A stretch of DNA of 64,000 nucleotides from Acanthornis magna (taxonomy: Eukaryota; Chordata; Aves; Passeriformes; Acanthizidae): assembly GCA_036785705.1 (NCBI GenBank), contig JAWUZG010000016.1, forward strand, positions 3,472,001 through 3,536,000. Direction: 5' to 3'. The translations under genes were made by a program, and so were the position numbers. The stretch's first letter is position 1, and each line of letters starts with the position of its first letter. The notes under the pieces were generated by a model that saw only the letters and a program-made list of their open reading frames with translations, did no database searches and was not told where the DNA came from. Shown one piece after another: positions 61,700 through 64,000 of this stretch.

Positions 61700-61795
61700 C
61701 CCCTGGAGCAAACCAGTTCACTCCTCTGTAGAATGGGAATAGGGACTCATACCTACAAGAGTGCTGTGAAGCAGAGTAGTTTAATGTGTGCAATG
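61700..61795 (-). mobile_element. MIR-like ancient SINE fragment
   Basis: AGTTCACTCCTCTGTAGAAT, then GGGAATAGGGACTCATACCT, then ACAAGAGTGCTGTGAAG and GTTTAATGTGTGCAA, follow the MIR reverse strand. There the order is CAGTTTCCTCATCTGTAAAA, TGGGGATAATAATAGTACCT, ACCTCATAGGGTTGTTGTGA, ATTAAATGAGATAAT. The divergence is that of an ancient copy. An L2 3' tail is the alternative. Confidence 0.62.
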
Positions 61796-61803
61796 GACTT
61801 GAA

Positions 61804-61818
61804 TTTTTTTTTTTTTTT
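61804..61818 (+). repeat. poly-T run, 15 bases
   Basis: The T homopolymer lies immediately to the right of the MIR-like fragment. Confidence 0.9.
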
Positions 61819-62419
61819 GGTGTATAGAAAGGCAAATTATTATTTTTTGGGAAGAGTATTAGAAGGGATGTTTTGGATCACGGGGTCAAGTTCCTTGCTG
61901 TGGGTGGTAACCACATCTCAGAAGCTGGTTCTCAAACCAGTCAAATTCCATCTTCCAGCTGCTTTGATTCCTTCCTGACTGTGGAAGGCCTTTCTGGGTC
62001 CTCACCACTCTGGTGGAGTGAAGGTGCTTTACTTTTTCCATCTTGACTCCCTTCCTGGACAGTTTGCACCAATTCTTGCTCATATTTTATTTGGGAGAAG
62101 GGGAAGGAAACTGTCTCACAATTTTCAGATTCATTTGAATTTTTCTCTAAGCCCCAGACACCTGGTGGAAAGATGCCAGCAATGCTGTAGGCTGGTTCGA
62201 TGTACCAATAAAAATAAAATTAAATTAAAAACCCCCCAACCCTCGTGTAAGAAAAGAGCCATTCTTAGAAAGCCTCCAGCGTTCCAGCTAGAGCACAAAC
62301 AGCTGCTTATTTGGGACTCTTCTCGGGTAAATCCACAGCCCCGGGCCAAAGGGGCAGCAGCTCTTGTGGTCTCGCACAAACCCAGACCCCCCCTGATGGG
62401 GGAACACACAGGGGGGAGA
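61819..62419. other. non-coding flank of the CpG island
   Basis: This is transitional sequence, AT-rich on the left with GC rising from about 62,330. A CCAAT motif at 62203-62207 (TACCAATAAA) is present. No gene was recognised. A frame of 138 codons (62018-62434) has no known similarity. Confidence 0.55.
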
Positions 62420-62552
62420 GGAAGGAACGAGTAGGGAGAGGGAACCATGCTCGAACCCCGGCTGAAACCTCGCCTGAGGAGGGCCGAGGCTCCGCAGGGT
62501 CGAACTGAGGCGGAGAAACCTCAGTGGGACGCAGGTCCCCGCCCGGGGTCGG

Positions 62553-62574
62553 CCCCGCGCCCCCCGCCCGCCCC
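62553..62574 (-). other. canonical G-quadruplex motif (C-rich on plus)
   Basis: Plus-strand C runs at 62553-62556, 62560-62565, 62567-62569 and 62571-62574 are separated by loops of 3, 1 and 1 bases. The minus strand therefore carries four G runs with very short loops, and the plus strand could form an i-motif. Such motifs are common near promoters. Confidence 0.85.
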
Positions 62575-63288
62575 GCCGGGCTCAGCCCCGCGGCCCCGGG
62601 CTCCGCCGCCCGGAGGAGGCAGCGGGGCTCGGCGGGGAGGACATCGCCGTTTTGCCCCTTGGCTCGGGTTTCCCCCTGCCCAGGGAACAAGCGCCTTTGT
62701 TGGAACTGCGCTCCCCAGGGCTGGAGGTGATTTTTCGTTTGTTTGGTATTGACCTTGCCCCTCCGCTGCCTGCCGCAGGCCCGTCCCCGAGGGCGGACGG
62801 GCATCGCTCTGCCGCCTCTCCCCGGGCGAGCCTCGGGCGCGAAGAGAAGCAGCCTGTGGGGCTAAAACGGCGACGAGCGGGAGGGATTCGGGAGCACTTC
62901 CCCCGGGTGTGGGACAGAGGCAGCGGTCCGTGTCCCTGGGCGACCTGTGTCCCTGCTTCCCACGGGTGAAGGCAGTGCGTGCCCCCCGTGGAAAGGCGGT
63001 GTGGCAGCAGCTCTCTGCCCGCACGCCGGACACGGGCTGCAGCCAGGGCCAGGTGTGCCATAGGGAAATATCCCCTTCAGCCCCGGATCGAAGAGCTTCC
63101 AGACTATGGCTGCACGTTCTTCAGGGGAGCAAACAGCCCGTCCTCATCCCCCCTCGACAGCTACAGCCCCCGCAGCCTTCGAGCCCCGTAAGGCTGAAGC
63201 AAGAACCACCAAACGCCCTCGAAAAGACCCTGCCGGACCTCTGAAACCCCCCAAAAAACTGAACACCAAAGTGGGAGCGAGCCAACAG

Positions 63289-63307
63289 GCCCCCCGAATC
63301 GGGGGGC
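63289..63307. repeat. 19-bp G/C palindrome with one central base
   Basis: GCCCCCCGAATCGGGGGGC has nine-base arms that are perfect reverse complements around a single A. It lies inside the CpG island. As RNA or single-stranded DNA it would be a very stable structure only if the minimal loop is relieved. As duplex it is a symmetric binding-site candidate. Confidence 0.93.
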
Positions 63308-63526
63308 GAGCCGGTCCGCGCCGCCAGCACAGGCGCAGCGCTGCCTGCCCGTGGCTGGCCGCAGGGGGCCCGGCGCCCGGGGGACCACCCTCACCCTCCA
63401 GCGCCGACTGTTGGTTCCTAATTCCTACGAATTCAACCAGATTCCCCAAGGGATAACGGGAGTGGGATGGGGTTTAACCCTCGAGTTCTCTGGCAGCTAA
63501 ACCACAAGGAAACAGACGCAGGTGAA

Positions 63527-63533
63527 GGGGCGG
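63527..63533 (+). promoter_or_regulatory. GC box (Sp/KLF site)
   Basis: GGGGCGG lies in GTGAAGGGGCGGAGAGCGCG. Other GC boxes lie near 62537 and 62567. GC boxes are expected in island promoters. Confidence 0.55.
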
Positions 63534-63661
63534 AGAGCGCGCTCGCTGCGGTGATGCTGCCGCAAAACTTGCGGGGGACCGGGGCACCTCGCACAACGCC
63601 GGGCAGCAAAGCGAGAGCCTCTCCCGAGGGCTCCGACGGGGGAGAGATGAGCCGAAGAAAA

Positions 63662-63679
63662 GGGGATTTTCCCGGGAAA
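63662..63679 (+). promoter_or_regulatory. kappaB-like site fused to TTCCCGGGAA palindrome
   Basis: GGGGATTTTCCC (63662-63673) fits the NF-kappaB pattern GGGRNWYYCC. It overlaps TTTCCCGGGAAA (63668-63679), a perfect 12-bp palindrome whose core TTCCCGGGAA fits the TTCN4GAA spacing used by STAT6-type sites. Binding is not shown by sequence alone. Confidence 0.5.
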
Positions 63680-63863
63680 GGGGGGGAGGGAGCGGCCGGC
63701 TGTGCGGGACCAGCTGCCGGTGCGCACCTTCTGCCCCCGCGCAGCTCCGCCGGGACCTGCGCGCCTTTGACACGGGCGATCGCGCCTGGCCGGCTCGCAT
63801 CGAGCAAGAGCCTTTCCGGGAATAGGCTACTAAGAGCAGCGAGAGCAGGAGGGGGAGGGTGGG

Positions 63864-63877
63864 TATGAAATAAAAGG
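63864..63877 (+). promoter_or_regulatory. TATA-like box, candidate 1
   Basis: TATGAAATAAAAGG lies at the right side of the island. If it is used rightward, transcription would start near 63,900. It is AT-rich within GC-rich surroundings, which makes it stand out, but no initiator was confirmed. Confidence 0.35.
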
Positions 63878-63925
63878 CTAAAGAAACAGTGCGATTTTGG
63901 GACCAGGACCAAATCCTAACGTGTT

Positions 63926-63936
63926 ACATAAAAGCC
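63926..63936 (+). promoter_or_regulatory. TATA-like box, candidate 2
   Basis: ACATAAAAGCC is followed about 10 bases later by CTTATC (63947-63952), a GATA-factor site on the minus strand. If used, the start would be near 63,956, still inside the window. It is an alternative to the box at 63864. Confidence 0.35.
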
Positions 63937-64000
63937 ACGGGCGGTTCTTATCAGCAAGCCCGGCCTGAGGAGGAACAATCCCCAGGAGCGGCTCCAAAAC

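Larger units (their letters stand above)
62420..64000. promoter_or_regulatory. CpG island, probable gene promoter
   Basis: Composition changes sharply. For example, 62521-62580 holds ten CpG dinucleotides in 60 bases, while most of the window has very few. GC boxes (CCCCGCCC at 62537, GGGGCGG at 63527), dense CpG and lack of repeats are the marks of an unmethylated vertebrate promoter island. TATA-like boxes lie near the right edge, so the gene may run rightward out of the window. Long frames here (up to 170 codons on both strands) are expected in GC-rich DNA and match nothing recognised. The downstream gene cannot be identified, and exon 1 or the 5' UTR may be included. Confidence 0.85.

Noticed and set aside
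62521..63061. Long minus-strand frames (170 and 159 codons) in the CpG island
   Set aside because: Frames open on both strands and in several overlapping phases are expected where stops are rare. The products are Pro/Gly/Arg/Ala-rich with no recognisable domain.
63106..63456. 116-codon plus-strand frame starting MAARSSGEQT
   Set aside because: Same GC-rich effect. It has no domain, and overlapping minus frames are equally long.
1..64000. tRNA, rRNA, CRISPR, bacterial operons, endogenous virus genes
   Set aside because: No GGTTCGA-type B box in a cloverleaf context, no regular spaced repeats, no prokaryotic gene density, and no retroviral gag, pol or env frame was recognised on either strand.

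Overview
The window reads as vertebrate nuclear DNA, most probably from a bird. The main evidence is several CR1 LINE fragments. One still carries the two-fold TTCTATGA octamer of a CR1 3' end, and others have the reverse-transcriptase C-terminal reading frame of chicken-type CR1. No Alu, B1 or L1 sequence was recognised. A few MIR-like fragments are present, as expected for old amniote DNA. A turtle or crocodilian cannot be excluded, and I cannot name the species.

No protein-coding gene could be identified. Nearly all reading frames are under 110 codons and match no family I know. The longer ones are either CR1 (164 codons at 11799-12293) or lie in the GC-rich right end, where stop codons are rare. 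No tRNA, rRNA or CRISPR was seen. From 1 to about 62,400 the DNA is AT-rich to moderate, CpG-poor and non-coding. It is either an intergenic desert or a large intron.

Layout: 4.1-5.5 kb holds an old minus-strand CR1, apparently split by about 550 bp of other sequence. A younger minus-strand CR1 lies at 5.86-6.25 kb and an old minus-strand CR1 at 10.8-11.05 kb. Younger plus-strand CR1 3' ends lie at 11.9-12.24 kb and 23.35-24.01 kb. Old plus-strand CR1 copies lie at 33.9-34.45, 51.3-52.2 and 52.6-53.2 kb. MIR-like SINE fragments lie near 43.1, 46.0 and 61.7 kb. Between these are unique stretches with short homopolymers, small tandem duplications and several perfect or near-perfect inverted repeats. 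The inverted repeats at 17,991-18,016 and 27,978-28,019 are the most striking.

The last 1.6 kb (about 62,420-64,000) is an abrupt CpG island. It has GC boxes, a canonical four-run G-quadruplex motif on the minus strand, a 19-bp G/C palindrome, a kappaB-like site fused to a TTCCCGGGAA palindrome, and two TATA-like boxes near the right edge. It is probably the promoter of a gene lying mostly beyond the right edge. If transcription runs leftward instead, the rest of the window would be intron or downstream sequence. No previously undescribed biological system was found. The items worth following up are the structured palindromes, recurring ancient-repeat motifs, possible conserved non-coding elements and the island's regulatory layout.
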